The notes below the pieces were generated by a model that did no database searches, was not told the origin of the DNA, and saw only the letters and a list, made by a program, of their open reading frames with translations. Positions 7,908 to 15,757 of a stretch of 43,447 nt of DNA are shown here, in pieces. Where the stretch lies: NCBI GenBank assembly GCA_028867615.1, contig JAGWGC010000002.1, forward strand, positions 1-43,447, read 5' to 3'. The number at the start of each line of letters is the position of its first letter. Positions within the stretch are counted from its first letter, which is position 1. This DNA is from Nitrososphaerota archaeon. GTDB taxonomy: Archaea > Thermoproteota > Nitrososphaeria > Nitrososphaerales > Nitrosopumilaceae. A program made the translations under genes and the position numbers.

Positions 7908-8141
7908 ATGTACAAATTCAAAATGGTTACTAGTTGTAAACCATCCTTGGATGAAATGTGGGAATTTATAGACAACATTATGCGTCCTAATGAATTGGTT
8001 CCTGACAAAACAATTCTTACTTATGAACAAGTACATGCAATATATTCAAAGTTATCTGAAATTGATGAAATGTTCAAAGAGTTTGTACAGATTAACATTT
8101 TGAAAAAAGAACTGTATAAACTAGATAACAATTCGAAATAA
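7908..8141 (+). CDS. Small hypothetical protein, 77 residues
   Basis: A short acidic helical protein (PSLDEMWEFIDNIM; QVHAIYSKLSEIDEMFKEFV) with coding-like composition. Either the ATG at 7908, which lies in a perfect GTACATGTAC palindrome, or the ATG at 7923 could be the start. No family recognised. It precedes a stretch of gene remnants. Confidence 0.5.
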   Translation: MYKFKMVTSCKPSLDEMWEFIDNIMRPNELVPDKTILTYEQVHAIYSKLSEIDEMFKEFVQINILKKELYKLDNNSK

Positions 8142-8160
8142 AAATTTGGACACTAGTCAG

Positions 8161-8399
8161 ATGAGATACGATTCATCACACATCAGTATTTTTTACAAGA
8201 TAGTGCATTATGTTGCAGGAGAGATCAATAAAATAAAACCTAGGCCCAAAATTGTTTTAATTACTGAAGCCCGACAGCAGAAGTTATAGTGGAATTAAAC
8301 AACCTTACCGTTGACGCGATAATTTGCAAATCAGTAGATATTGAAAAAGTGATTTCATTGATAAGAAAACTAACTTTCAGTCTAGTGCAAAGCACATAA
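8161..8399 (+). pseudogene. Remnant of a receiver-like or similar alpha/beta gene
   Basis: Two adjoining frames (8161-8289 and 8289-8399, joined as TAGTG) together read like one protein: ...RPKIVLITEARQQKL | VELNNLTVDAIICKSVDIEK. The joined peptide resembles the beta4-alpha4-beta5-alpha5 half of a response-regulator receiver (AIICKSVDIEKVISLI, with the K-[PS] near the end). A frameshift or stop interrupts it and the N-terminal half is missing. I infer a decayed gene. Alternatively these are two tiny overlapping ORFs. Confidence 0.4.
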
Positions 8400-8703
8400 A
8401 ATGACGCATGTCAATATGCAGCTCAAATAAATTCAGAACAAGAAACAAGTCGGACATGGAATTACAGGTTGAAAAAGAAAGCAAATGAAGATTGAGGAAT
8501 GTAACAAATGAAAAACTTGCAGAATAAAAAAATTAGTGGTACAGATCATGAGAGAAGAGACCAATGTGACAGCAACTGATTGCAAAAATCATCTGGAATA
8601 CATTCACGTACCGGAATCTAGCCAATAATGAGAACAGTACTCGATGACTTGAACTAATGTAACAGGTGTGTTACTTTATTACGTGTACCTGATGGAGGTA
8701 TGA
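8400..8703. other. Degraded region without an intact gene
   Basis: Several short frames of 20-35 codons have amino-acid-like composition (for example a plus-strand frame ending near 8625 as ...CKNHLEYIHVPESSQ) but all are broken by stops and lack starts. The stretch looks like decayed coding DNA rather than regulatory sequence. No RNA gene recognised. Confidence 0.35.
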
Positions 8704-8949
8704 TATGGCAGCCTGGAACTCCCACGGGCTCACACTGCCATCGGCAACCCATTTAGCCGTTTTAGATACCCAACCAGGCAATTGGTAGCATCACCAATAT
8801 TCATAGATTATAGTAATTCAGAATCCGTGATGGGATGTGACGAGTATCCTCCCCAGTCTTTGATTGCTGAGAGTATGTCACTTGAACTAGATTCTGGCGG
8901 TAACCCACTGACTCTCACTGTTGTACATTATTTTGTAAATGAGACGTGA
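8704..8949 (+). pseudogene. GC-richer open segment, probable gene fragment
   Basis: An open frame of 81 codons follows a TGA and has no credible early start. Its sequence (for example MGCDEYPPQSLIAESMSLEL) looks like real protein. The first 90 bases are clearly richer in G and C than the surroundings and contain nested inverted repeats (GCCTGG 8711-8716 with CCAGGC 8774-8779; CGGC 8742-8745 with GCCG 8756-8759; ATGGCAG 8705-8711 with CTGCCAT 8735-8741). This may be a fragment of a transferred gene, or a structured RNA overlapping one. Family unknown. Confidence 0.35.
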
Positions 8950-9194
8950 TGGAATAATTGGTTTCAGCGTTATCACGCCAATTCCAGTATTACTTGTGAA
9001 AAAATCACATGAAAATCTTGTCAATAATTTGTGCCTAATTAGTTTAAACTACATTTTCGATAGACATAATGGTAATTATACTAACACCTAGATGCCTATT
9101 TTTTGTTACTATTACATCAAACCAAAAACCAGTTTACAAAAACAATCAGGATTGTGTCTTAGCATTAATATGTCATGATTTCAATAACCAAACC

Positions 9195-9530
9195 ATGTCT
9201 ACAAATGAAAATCAAGTAACATACTTAAAATACAAAGAGTATGGCGATCTGCTCAAAGTTATTTTATATTCCTCCCAGTCAGTTCTTGGCGCAGTTCCTT
9301 TGATTTACCATTTGAACCATAGTGGCCAGAACATTATTTTCATACAGACAGGAACTATAGGTGGGAATGTGATTCATTATCTTGCAACAAATGGTCCCCC
9401 CACAAAAAAATTCATCGAATTAAAGCGGCTAACAGGAGATTATAATTTTGTAGAAAAAATTGGAACTGATGGAATGTCACTTTATATCCCAATTTTAGAA
9501 TTAGAAAAATCAAATCTCCAATTCCCGTAA
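9195..9530 (+). CDS. Hypothetical protein, 111 residues
   Basis: From the ATG at 9195 (MSTNENQV) the protein is a compact beta-rich domain (YKEYGDLLKVILYSSQSVLG; IIFIQTGTIGGNVIHYLATN). I prefer this start to the upstream in-frame ATG at 9069, because the intervening 42 codons are not protein-like. No family recognised. It is convergent with the DUF35 gene, with only 17 nt between the stops. Confidence 0.55.
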   Translation: MSTNENQVTYLKYKEYGDLLKVILYSSQSVLGAVPLIYHLNHSGQNIIFIQTGTIGGNVIHYLATNGPPTKKFIELKRLTGDYNFVEKIGTDGMSLYIPILELEKSNLQFP

Positions 9531-9547
9531 GCTGTTTTCAATTTCAT

Positions 9548-9859
9548 TTATTTGAACACAAACTGTGGTCTTTCATCATAGCTACATTTTTCCAGAATCA
9601 GATTTTGATCAGGTCTTGGATGATTTCCCAATAGGGAACCAAATACTCTAATATTTCCTTCAAACTCTGCAATACAAAAATATTTTCCGTTCTTACTTGA
9701 AACTTCAACAAGTTTTGCATCTTTTGACACTTGTTTCCATGTTACATCTCCAAGACATTTATTGCAAAACTCGCTTGTAGGCCATACAAAATGTTGGCAT
9801 TTCATACAATAACTGCATACAAAGTTGTTGTTTCTCAACTCATCTTCAAATCGGGTCAT
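9548..9859 (-). CDS. DUF35 OB-fold zinc protein, thiolase partner
   Basis: From the ATG at 9859 the protein has 103 residues. A rubredoxin-like zinc finger comes first (C-x2-C around residues 18-21 and C-x2-C at 32-35, reading CMKC...FCNKC), then a small OB fold (KLVEVSSKNGKYFCIAEFEG; IRVFGSLL). DUF35 proteins bind archaeal thiolases and HMG-CoA synthases and help pass the acyl group. The start overlaps the thiolase stop (ATGA), the usual arrangement. A longer frame reaching 9973 exists but would lie inside the thiolase gene, so I reject it. Confidence 0.85.
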   Translation of the reverse strand: MTRFEDELRNNNFVCSYCMKCQHFVWPTSEFCNKCLGDVTWKQVSKDAKLVEVSSKNGKYFCIAEFEGNIRVFGSLLGNHPRPDQNLILEKCSYDERPQFVFK

Positions 9860-10965
9860 GATTCTAACACCAATACAGTTGATGACGTGGAACCTGCAGA
9901 CATGTTGTGAACAAGTCCAGTTTGTGCACCGTCTACCTGTCTTTTCCCTGCCTTGCCACTTAGTTGTTGGCATATTTCTACAACTTGTGCTATTCCGGTT
10001 GCACCAAGTGGATGTCCTGCTCCAATCAGTCCTCCTCGCGGGTTTACTTTTTTGTTATTTGTATCATGTAAATCTCTGACAAGTTTTGATCCCTGTCCAT
10101 TTTGACAAAATCCCATGTCTTCCAGTTCTATGATCTCACAGATGCTAAACGCATCATGGAGTTCAACAACATCAATATCACCAGCAACCTTGTTGGACAT
10201 GCGGTAAGCGTCGCCAACCGCACTTTTTGTAGATTCCATGGATGTCAAGTCATTATTTTTTGTAAAACTTGCAGAAATGGTCTTCTGGCCAATACCAGAT
10301 ATCCAAATTGGCATATCTGTAAATTTTTTTGCTTTTTCTTCTGAGCAGATCACAACAGCTGCTGCACCATCACATGGCATCGAACAGTCAAGTAACCGTA
10401 GATTTTCAGTGAGGCGTTTAGAGTGCATTACATCGTCAATCGAAAATGGTTTCTCAAAATATGCATGTGGATTATCCAATGCATTTCTGTGATTTTTTAC
10501 AGATACGTATGCCAGATCTTCAAGGGTTGTACCATATTTTCTCATATGTGCACTTGTAAACATGGATGACCAAAAAATTGGATGCCTATATTCGCCACGT
10601 GATGTGTCCCAGTTTAGAACAAGGCCCGGATTGTCTGCTTTATCAGCTCCCACAACAAGTGCAACATCTGCAAGTCCAGAGGACACATATGCATATGCTG
10701 AAACCAAAGAGTTGGTACCTGAATTACATAGACTTTCAACAGAATGTGATATTTTTGGTTTAATTCCAGATAATTCTGATATGATGTTTGCAAGATAGTT
10801 GCGATTTGCGTTTGTAGATGTAAGTACAACATCAATATCATCCTGTTCCAGATTCTTGGCATTCTCAAAAATTGGTCTGATTGATGAGAGCATCATGGAT
10901 TCAAGTGGTTTTTCGCTCTTGTTGAACTTGGTTACGCCTACAGCAGTAATTGCCACTTTTTTCAT
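9856..10965 (-). CDS. Thiolase-family acyl-CoA acyltransferase
   Basis: At 369 residues this is of archaeal thiolase length. It shows the nucleophile Cys in SVESLCNSGTNS (C80), the ELHDAF motif (H270) and the GAGHPLGATG loop (H318). Thiolases condense or cleave beta-ketoacyl-CoA. The second catalytic cysteine of classical thiolases (C-x-G near the C-terminus) is absent; the corresponding region reads HNMSAGSTSS, as in SCP2-like and archaeal DUF35-linked members. It overlaps the upstream luciferase-like gene by 4 nt and the DUF35 gene by 4 nt. A role in acetoacetyl-CoA metabolism (3-hydroxypropionate/4-hydroxybutyrate cycle or mevalonate entry) is possible, but its operon partners point to a less standard pathway. 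Confidence 0.85.
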   Translation of the reverse strand: MKKVAITAVGVTKFNKSEKPLESMMLSSIRPIFENAKNLEQDDIDVVLTSTNANRNYLANIISELSGIKPKISHSVESLCNSGTNSLVSAYAYVSSGLADVALVVGADKADNPGLVLNWDTSRGEYRHPIFWSSMFTSAHMRKYGTTLEDLAYVSVKNHRNALDNPHAYFEKPFSIDDVMHSKRLTENLRLLDCSMPCDGAAAVVICSEEKAKKFTDMPIWISGIGQKTISASFTKNNDLTSMESTKSAVGDAYRMSNKVAGDIDVVELHDAFSICEIIELEDMGFCQNGQGSKLVRDLHDTNNKKVNPRGGLIGAGHPLGATGIAQVVEICQQLSGKAGKRQVDGAQTGLVHNMSAGSTSSTVLVLES

Positions 10966-11942
10966 TTCATATCACTTGCAAGAGTCTTGACAAGAAGTTC
11001 AAAAGATTTTTTTACATCTCCTACTGGGTTGAATTGAAGTATGGGTAAATCTATCCCTGTCTCAACAAACTGTAATATTTTTTGTCGTACATCTTCAGGT
11101 GCTCCACATACTGACAGAGAGTTTACCATGTCATCTGTTACAAATACGTGGTTTCCGCTGAGGCCATTTTTTGCATATTCTTCAAATATTTCATCTGTCT
11201 CTTTTTTGAACCCATTTGATGCTAGAAATTGGCGGTAAATTGTTCCAACTGAAACATAAAACGCAATGGTTTTCTTGGCACGAATAATTGATTTTTCAGA
11301 ATCGTCTGAAACACATGTTATTAATTGACATGCAACATCAATTTTTCTTTTGGATTGCATTTTTTTAATTGTTGTTTTTAATTCATGTAGTGGTCGCAGA
11401 TAAAAAATCACCCCGTCTGCAATCTCCCAAGTGAGTTCCACCATCTTTTGGTTTATTGCTGCAACATAAATTGGAATTTTTATTCTTCTAGGTTTGATCA
11501 AAAGACCAAAGTTTTTCAAGTGGAAAAATTTGCCATCATATGATACTCTTTCCCCCGACATAGCAAGACGTATCACATCAACACATTCCCGCATCCTATG
11601 CAGCGGATTCTCAAACTTGATGCCATGCCAATCCTCTACAATTTGTTTACTACTTGTACCAAGCCCTAACATGAACCGTCCATCTGATATAACATCAAGT
11701 GTAGCAGCCGACATGGCTATCAATGCTGGACTACGGGAATAGATATTGATGATAGACGAGCCTAACTTCGGCTTGTTTGCAATACCTGATACATGTGATA
11801 AAATAGAACAACAATCCATTCCCCATGTCTCTGGAACCCAGATGGAATCTACACTGTATCCGCTCAGTGTTTTTGCACAGTCAAAAATCTCTTCAACCGA
11901 CAAGAGAGAGCCCAGACTAAATCCAAGTCTCATGTTATTCAC
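10962..11942 (-). CDS. Luciferase-like F420-dependent oxidoreductase
   Basis: A 326-residue TIM-barrel protein of the LLM family. Diagnostic segments are RLGFSLGSLLSVEE at the start, DSIWVPETWGMD, ISDGRFMLGLGTSS and MRECVDVIRLAMSGE. Archaeal relatives use coenzyme F420 (the methylenetetrahydromethanopterin reductase/Mer-like group), which ammonia-oxidising archaea make. The substrate cannot be told from sequence. The start is GTG at 11942, overlapping the nucleotidyltransferase stop as GTGA; an internal ATG three codons later would serve equally well. It is the second gene of a four-gene overlapping operon. Confidence 0.85.
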   Translation of the reverse strand: MNNMRLGFSLGSLLSVEEIFDCAKTLSGYSVDSIWVPETWGMDCCSILSHVSGIANKPKLGSSIINIYSRSPALIAMSAATLDVISDGRFMLGLGTSSKQIVEDWHGIKFENPLHRMRECVDVIRLAMSGERVSYDGKFFHLKNFGLLIKPRRIKIPIYVAAINQKMVELTWEIADGVIFYLRPLHELKTTIKKMQSKRKIDVACQLITCVSDDSEKSIIRAKKTIAFYVSVGTIYRQFLASNGFKKETDEIFEEYAKNGLSGNHVFVTDDMVNSLSVCGAPEDVRQKILQFVETGIDLPILQFNPVGDVKKSFELLVKTLASDMK

Positions 11943-12628
11943 TTGGAAAAAATGAATTTTTCATATTTGTTGGTTTTGATAAGTGACTCGCATTCTTCCA
12001 TATCCTTGTAGGAATCAACAGATTTCCAAAAAACCCGGTCATATTTTATTGCATGTAACATTCCAGATTGAGAAAGAAGTGGAAATGTAGTGCTTTCAAG
12101 ATTGCCATTTTTTGGCAGGTGCTTTAAAATATTCTTATTTAGATAATAGACACCCGCATTCATCCAATAATTAGACATCTCAGGTTTTTCTTCAAATCGC
12201 TCAACTTTTGTTCCGTCAAGATGAACAATTCCAAATGATGTCCTAAGTGGTATTACCGCAACAGAATTGGAATGAGTTTTTAGTTTGTTCAAATCAATAT
12301 CAGTTAAGATATCGCCATTTATAACAAAAAAATTCTCGGCATCAATATACTTGCTTGCTTTTTTTATTGCGCCTGCAGTACCAAGAGGTTCGGTCTCAAT
12401 CGAGTATTCTAGATGCACTCCGAGGTTTTTGCTTTCCAAGTATTTTATCACTTGATCTGCCTTGTAGCCTGCACAGACTATAATATCATTTATTCCAAAT
12501 TTCTTAAAATAACGTATTTGCCATTCAATAATCGGATAATTATAAATTGGTATCAAAGGTTTTGGCAAGTAATCCGTCAATGGCTTGAGTCGCTTGCCAA
12601 ATCCTCCGGAAAGAAGTATTGCTTTCAT
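11939..12628 (-). CDS. Sugar-nucleotide nucleotidyltransferase
   Basis: The protein begins MKAILLSGGFGKRLKPLTDY LPKPLIPI, the glycine-rich NTP-binding loop and KP signature of mannose-1-phosphate guanylyltransferase/glucose-1-phosphate thymidylyltransferase-type enzymes, and has the metal-binding NGDILTD later on. At 229 residues it lacks the left-handed beta-helix of longer homologues. It probably transfers NMP to a sugar phosphate. I choose the ATG at 12628 because the signature normally starts right at the N-terminus; an in-frame TTG at 12646 is possible. It heads the operon that continues with the luciferase-like, thiolase and DUF35 genes. Confidence 0.8.
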   Translation of the reverse strand: MKAILLSGGFGKRLKPLTDYLPKPLIPIYNYPIIEWQIRYFKKFGINDIIVCAGYKADQVIKYLESKNLGVHLEYSIETEPLGTAGAIKKASKYIDAENFFVINGDILTDIDLNKLKTHSNSVAVIPLRTSFGIVHLDGTKVERFEEKPEMSNYWMNAGVYYLNKNILKHLPKNGNLESTTFPLLSQSGMLHAIKYDRVFWKSVDSYKDMEECESLIKTNKYEKFIFSK

Positions 12629-12695
12629 AGATAAAGAATTTTTCAATTTGAATTAAAAGATTTGGAAAAACCCCGCATTGGATATTCTGAAAAAT

Positions 12696-12836
12696 TCAAG
12701 GGTCATTAGCAGGTTTTTTCTCGGTGAGGTAATAGTGTAATTCAGTATAACATTCCACGCAATACTCTTGGTCACCAGTATGCTCACAATCATATATTTT
12801 ATTTACATCCTGACCGCATTTGGAACAATTTACCAC
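12696..12836 (-). CDS. Small zinc-ribbon protein, 46 residues
   Basis: A GTG at 12836 opens a 46-codon frame with two CxxC pairs (VNCSKCG...YCVECYTELHYYL). The pattern, length and charged C-terminus match small archaeal zinc-ribbon proteins. The frame is open further upstream without another good start, so the start is uncertain. It ends 67 nt before the nucleotidyltransferase start and could be the first cistron of that operon. Confidence 0.55.
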   Translation of the reverse strand: MVNCSKCGQDVNKIYDCEHTGDQEYCVECYTELHYYLTEKKPANDP

Positions 12837-12908
12837 ATAGTTAATTGCATGGTCTTGTCTTTGAATATTTCTTTGAATTGATATTTTGCCTAATGAACAC
12901 TAGGAAAT

Positions 12909-13286
12909 CTATGATTTTCGTATTTTGATTGCACCCAAGATGGCAATTATGATGCCTATGCCCAAAACGGCGCCCATCTCTCTGATGGCGCGGGTGTCTT
13001 GAGATTGGGCGCTCTGCATTGCAACAATTATTCCAGTACCGGCAAGTATCAGGGCACCTCCAATTATTATCAACATACCTAGTTTTTTAGATGGTTCCTT
13101 TCTAGTTATGAAAAAAGAGATTATCAGCATTGCCGATGGAATTATTCCAAAGACTGACCCTCTTACAGATACATCCATTGGAAGAAATCCTATTTTACTA
13201 CCATTAGCCGCAATTACATCTGCGCCATAGATGCAAAGCATTGCTATGGATATCAAAGACATTGCAATTGCAACCTTTAGTTTCAC
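12909..13286 (-). CDS. Small four-helix membrane protein
   Basis: The protein has 125 residues with about four hydrophobic segments: residues 5-25, 45-62, 70-90 (LGMLIIIGGALILAGTGIIV) and 103-120. Short basic loops (TRKEPSKK, KIRKS) suggest the N-terminus faces the outside or acts as an uncleaved signal anchor. No family recognised and no charged residues within the helices suggest transport. It stands between the zinc-ribbon and prepilin peptidase genes on the same strand, with gaps of 67-72 nt, so co-transcription is possible. Confidence 0.65.
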   Translation of the reverse strand: MKLKVAIAMSLISIAMLCIYGADVIAANGSKIGFLPMDVSVRGSVFGIIPSAMLIISFFITRKEPSKKLGMLIIIGGALILAGTGIIVAMQSAQSQDTRAIREMGAVLGIGIIIAILGAIKIRKS

Positions 13287-13353
13287 AACTAGGCGTTTTT
13301 TTTACAACTAATAAACCTTAGATTAGAAAACCCAAAGACGCTAAATGATAGCC

Positions 13354-14094
13354 TCAATGAAGTGTCTTGATAATGTTAATGATCATATCGCCATAAACAA
13401 GTTGGATGATAAATCCACCAAAAATATAGATCATGTATGGGATTCCAGGTGTAACCCATGTATCAGAAGAGGAGCAAAATTCTTCATTGTCGGCATTCTT
13501 TAATGCAAAGTCCAACTTGCGCGAGTCTCCTTCTCTTTTTTCAATGGAAAAACTAAATTTTGGGTTTTTTGAACGATGTCCTACAAACATGGCAATTATT
13601 TTGGTTTTTTTGGTATCATTTTCAAAGCCCTTGAAGATATCTTCATGTCTTAGTATTGATACAGTGTTTCTTGTTACGTTTATCATCACTGGAATTATCG
13701 AAAGCAATACAGTGTTAAACAAGGTAGTAAATGGATTCACCTGAGAAATAGAGAAGGTAGATTCTGGAGCAAGTGCTGCTAGAACAATCAGTGCAAAAGC
13801 ATCCGCACCTCCAAAAAAACCAATGCGCCAAACAAATATGGCAACAGGCGCTATGATTAGTGAAATTCCAATTGTGACAAGAGAATTAAACACGTTAGGC
13901 GTGAAAAATAAAAGTAACACTGCCAGTCCACCAAATATCATCCATATTCTATCATCTATCTCTCTCTTTTTGATGTCTGTGTATGATGCTATTCCTAACA
14001 TTAGTAGTGCCAAGGCAATTCTAATATCAATTACATCAAGAGGCATTACTAACGATGAGAGAGTTACATTCATCAATAAATTAAGATTTCTCAA
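13354..14094 (-). CDS. arlK: Prepilin/prearchaellin peptidase (A24 family, PibD/FlaK type)
   Basis: A 246-residue multi-pass membrane aspartyl protease. The two catalytic aspartates are visible: D40 in ASYTDIKKREIDDRIW and D98 in GFFGGADAF, the GxHyD motif of this family. Several hydrophobic helices surround them, and a soluble loop at about residues 155-215 precedes a last helix. The enzyme cuts class III signal peptides, such as that of the archaellin at 40779, on the cytoplasmic face. Such genes are often unlinked from the archaellum cluster, as here. It could equally serve type IV pilins, so the symbol is a best guess. Confidence 0.8.
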   Translation of the reverse strand: MRNLNLLMNVTLSSLVMPLDVIDIRIALALLMLGIASYTDIKKREIDDRIWMIFGGLAVLLLFFTPNVFNSLVTIGISLIIAPVAIFVWRIGFFGGADAFALIVLAALAPESTFSISQVNPFTTLFNTVLLSIIPVMINVTRNTVSILRHEDIFKGFENDTKKTKIIAMFVGHRSKNPKFSFSIEKREGDSRKLDFALKNADNEEFCSSSDTWVTPGIPYMIYIFGGFIIQLVYGDMIINIIKTLH

Positions 14095-14851
14095 ATTTAT
14101 TTACTGATATGCCTAATTATTTGGAATCATTTTTCAGCGAGCATAACTCTCTACACATGGAATCAAATCTTTCACACTGATATAGTGTCACCAAATAATT
14201 TCACATACCACAAAATTATGTAAAATAATATCTTTGTATATTTGCACATCTCACAATGTTGTTCGAGATTAGATGCAAACATGGATTCAACAGCATGATA
14301 ACCTCATAAACTCCATGTAACTTTATGACATTTCCACAATATCTTATGCCTATTTCACATGTCCAAAGTTTTCAATTCAATAACATGCCATTATGAAACC
14401 ACTATGATTTCTCAGATGAAATCATTATGTGGCATAATAACAAAATGTCGTTAAAATGCAATAATTTGGAATTGCCCGTACCGTCTAAAATTTGATTTTT
14501 AACAAAAATATTCCCAAACAAGGCATAGCCCCTGTTTGCGTTTGTTTATTTTATACAAACAATTGCTCATATCACTGTACGATTCTACATCACTATGATG
14601 AATTCCCTCTCATTGACCACGAATGATAAAACAATTGTCAATGGCATTAGACAAAAAAGGAATGTCATGGGATCAATCTACTTATATACTTATAACAATA
14701 GAATCCGATCTACAATGTCCCCCTGTTCGGAATTCAAATCATGTCAAATTGTGGGCAGTTTCATGCTCAAAATAGATAAAATCGCATCATCGTCTTGTCT
14801 TTTGACACATTATTTAGATCATGAATTTTCTAGTTTTAGGAGTGTTTTGCT
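14095..14851. other. 757-bp gene-poor gap before the TrmB gene
   Basis: Very AT-rich; no convincing coding frame. A plus-strand frame at 14595-14855 (86 codons) has poor composition and no supporting signals. The gap separates a minus-strand and a plus-strand gene and must hold both promoters. It contains the hairpin at 14399-14432. Confidence 0.5.
14399..14432. repeat. Stem-loop in the prepilin peptidase-TrmB gap
   Basis: ATGATTTC (14404-14411) and GAAATCAT (14418-14425) pair perfectly around a 6-nt loop, extended by CCAC/GTGG across a small bulge. An outer pair ATGCCA (14385-14390) and TGGCAT (14430-14435) offers a competing fold. It may be a protein-binding palindrome or an RNA structure; no function can be assigned. 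Confidence 0.35.
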
Positions 14852-15664
14852 ATGAATACTGAAGAAGATCTATTTTCAACATTGAAGTACTTTGGTTTGG
14901 AAGGAGATGATGCCAAGATTTACTTGGGTTTACTCCGAACTGGAGAGGTCACGGTCGGAAGCCTTTCTGCAAAACTAGATGTGGACAGAGGTAAGGCATA
15001 CAGAGCACTTACAAAGTTACGGAACCTAGGGTTGATTACAACCACGTTATCAAATCCTACGATTTGTAAATCTGTAAACCCAGAAGAAGCATTCCGGGGA
15101 ATCATACAGAAAAAACAAGACGAGATTACAACGATGGAAAAACTATCAAAACAAGTTGTCGCAAACCTCGAAGAGCTAAAACGCCCAACTCCAGACAATT
15201 CCATGTCGTCATTTTCAATCATACAGGGTAGATCTAACATTTATGCAAGAATTGGAAAATTGGTAAACGAGGCAAGTGATGTTGTATATGTGGTCAGTAC
15301 TGTAGAAGACATAATGAGAATGTACCATACCGCAATACCTGAAAAGATAAAAGATTGTATCAAAAGAGGCGGAGAAGTTAGAATAATCACCGAAGTTGAA
15401 AACAAACAGGCGATCAGCTTGGTGCAAAAACTTGGTGCAACTGACACCCGAGTAGGCAAGCTGCCCTCCAAGGGAAGAATGGTTGCAGAAAAAGACAAAC
15501 AGATTGTAATGTCTGGGTCAATGAAAGGTACCATGGATCTAAATGATGATGCAGATTCCATAGTTCATACCAACTCTACAGAGATTGTAAACAACATCTT
15601 TAGTCTATGTGAGCATTTGTGGAAAAAATCAAAACCTATTGAAGTTGCATATCAATCAGCATAA
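14852..15664 (+). CDS. TrmB-family transcriptional regulator
   Basis: A 270-residue protein. Residues 5-75 form the TrmB winged helix (FGLEGDDAKIYLGLLRTGEV; SLSAKLDVDRGKAYRALTKL), followed by a short coiled linker and a C-terminal PLD-like sensor domain (residues about 105-260). TrmB proteins control sugar and redox genes in archaea by binding a ligand in the C-terminal part. An AGGAGTG ribosome site (14838-14844) stands 7 nt before the ATG. The gene is followed 93 nt later by the large surface protein; whether it controls that gene is not known. Confidence 0.85.
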   Translation: MNTEEDLFSTLKYFGLEGDDAKIYLGLLRTGEVTVGSLSAKLDVDRGKAYRALTKLRNLGLITTTLSNPTICKSVNPEEAFRGIIQKKQDEITTMEKLSKQVVANLEELKRPTPDNSMSSFSIIQGRSNIYARIGKLVNEASDVVYVVSTVEDIMRMYHTAIPEKIKDCIKRGGEVRIITEVENKQAISLVQKLGATDTRVGKLPSKGRMVAEKDKQIVMSGSMKGTMDLNDDADSIVHTNSTEIVNNIFSLCEHLWKKSKPIEVAYQSA

Positions 15665-15757
15665 GGTTTTCCAGATTTATTAGTTTTAGAAGTTTAAATT
15701 TCGTTCAGATTAATCACACACCATCTTATATCATGTTTTAAGGTATTTTTCCTAGTA

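Noticed and set aside
8705-8779. tRNA-like fold from the GCCTGG/CCAGGC pairing
   Set aside because: The length is near that of a tRNA, but there is no TTC-containing T arm, no proper anticodon stem and no D arm, and an open reading frame crosses it.
2621-9530. Integrated mobile element around the TFB-ParB operon and TIR/AbiV region
   Set aside because: No integrase, recombinase, tRNA gene or attachment repeats were found in the window, so boundaries cannot be supported.
9860-9973. N-terminal extension of the DUF35 gene
   Set aside because: It would lie in the thiolase coding region out of frame. The ATG at 9859 overlapping the thiolase stop gives the normal DUF35 start.
14595-14855. 86-codon plus-strand frame before the TrmB gene
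   Set aside because: Composition is not protein-like, it overlaps the TrmB promoter and ribosome site, and no family is visible.
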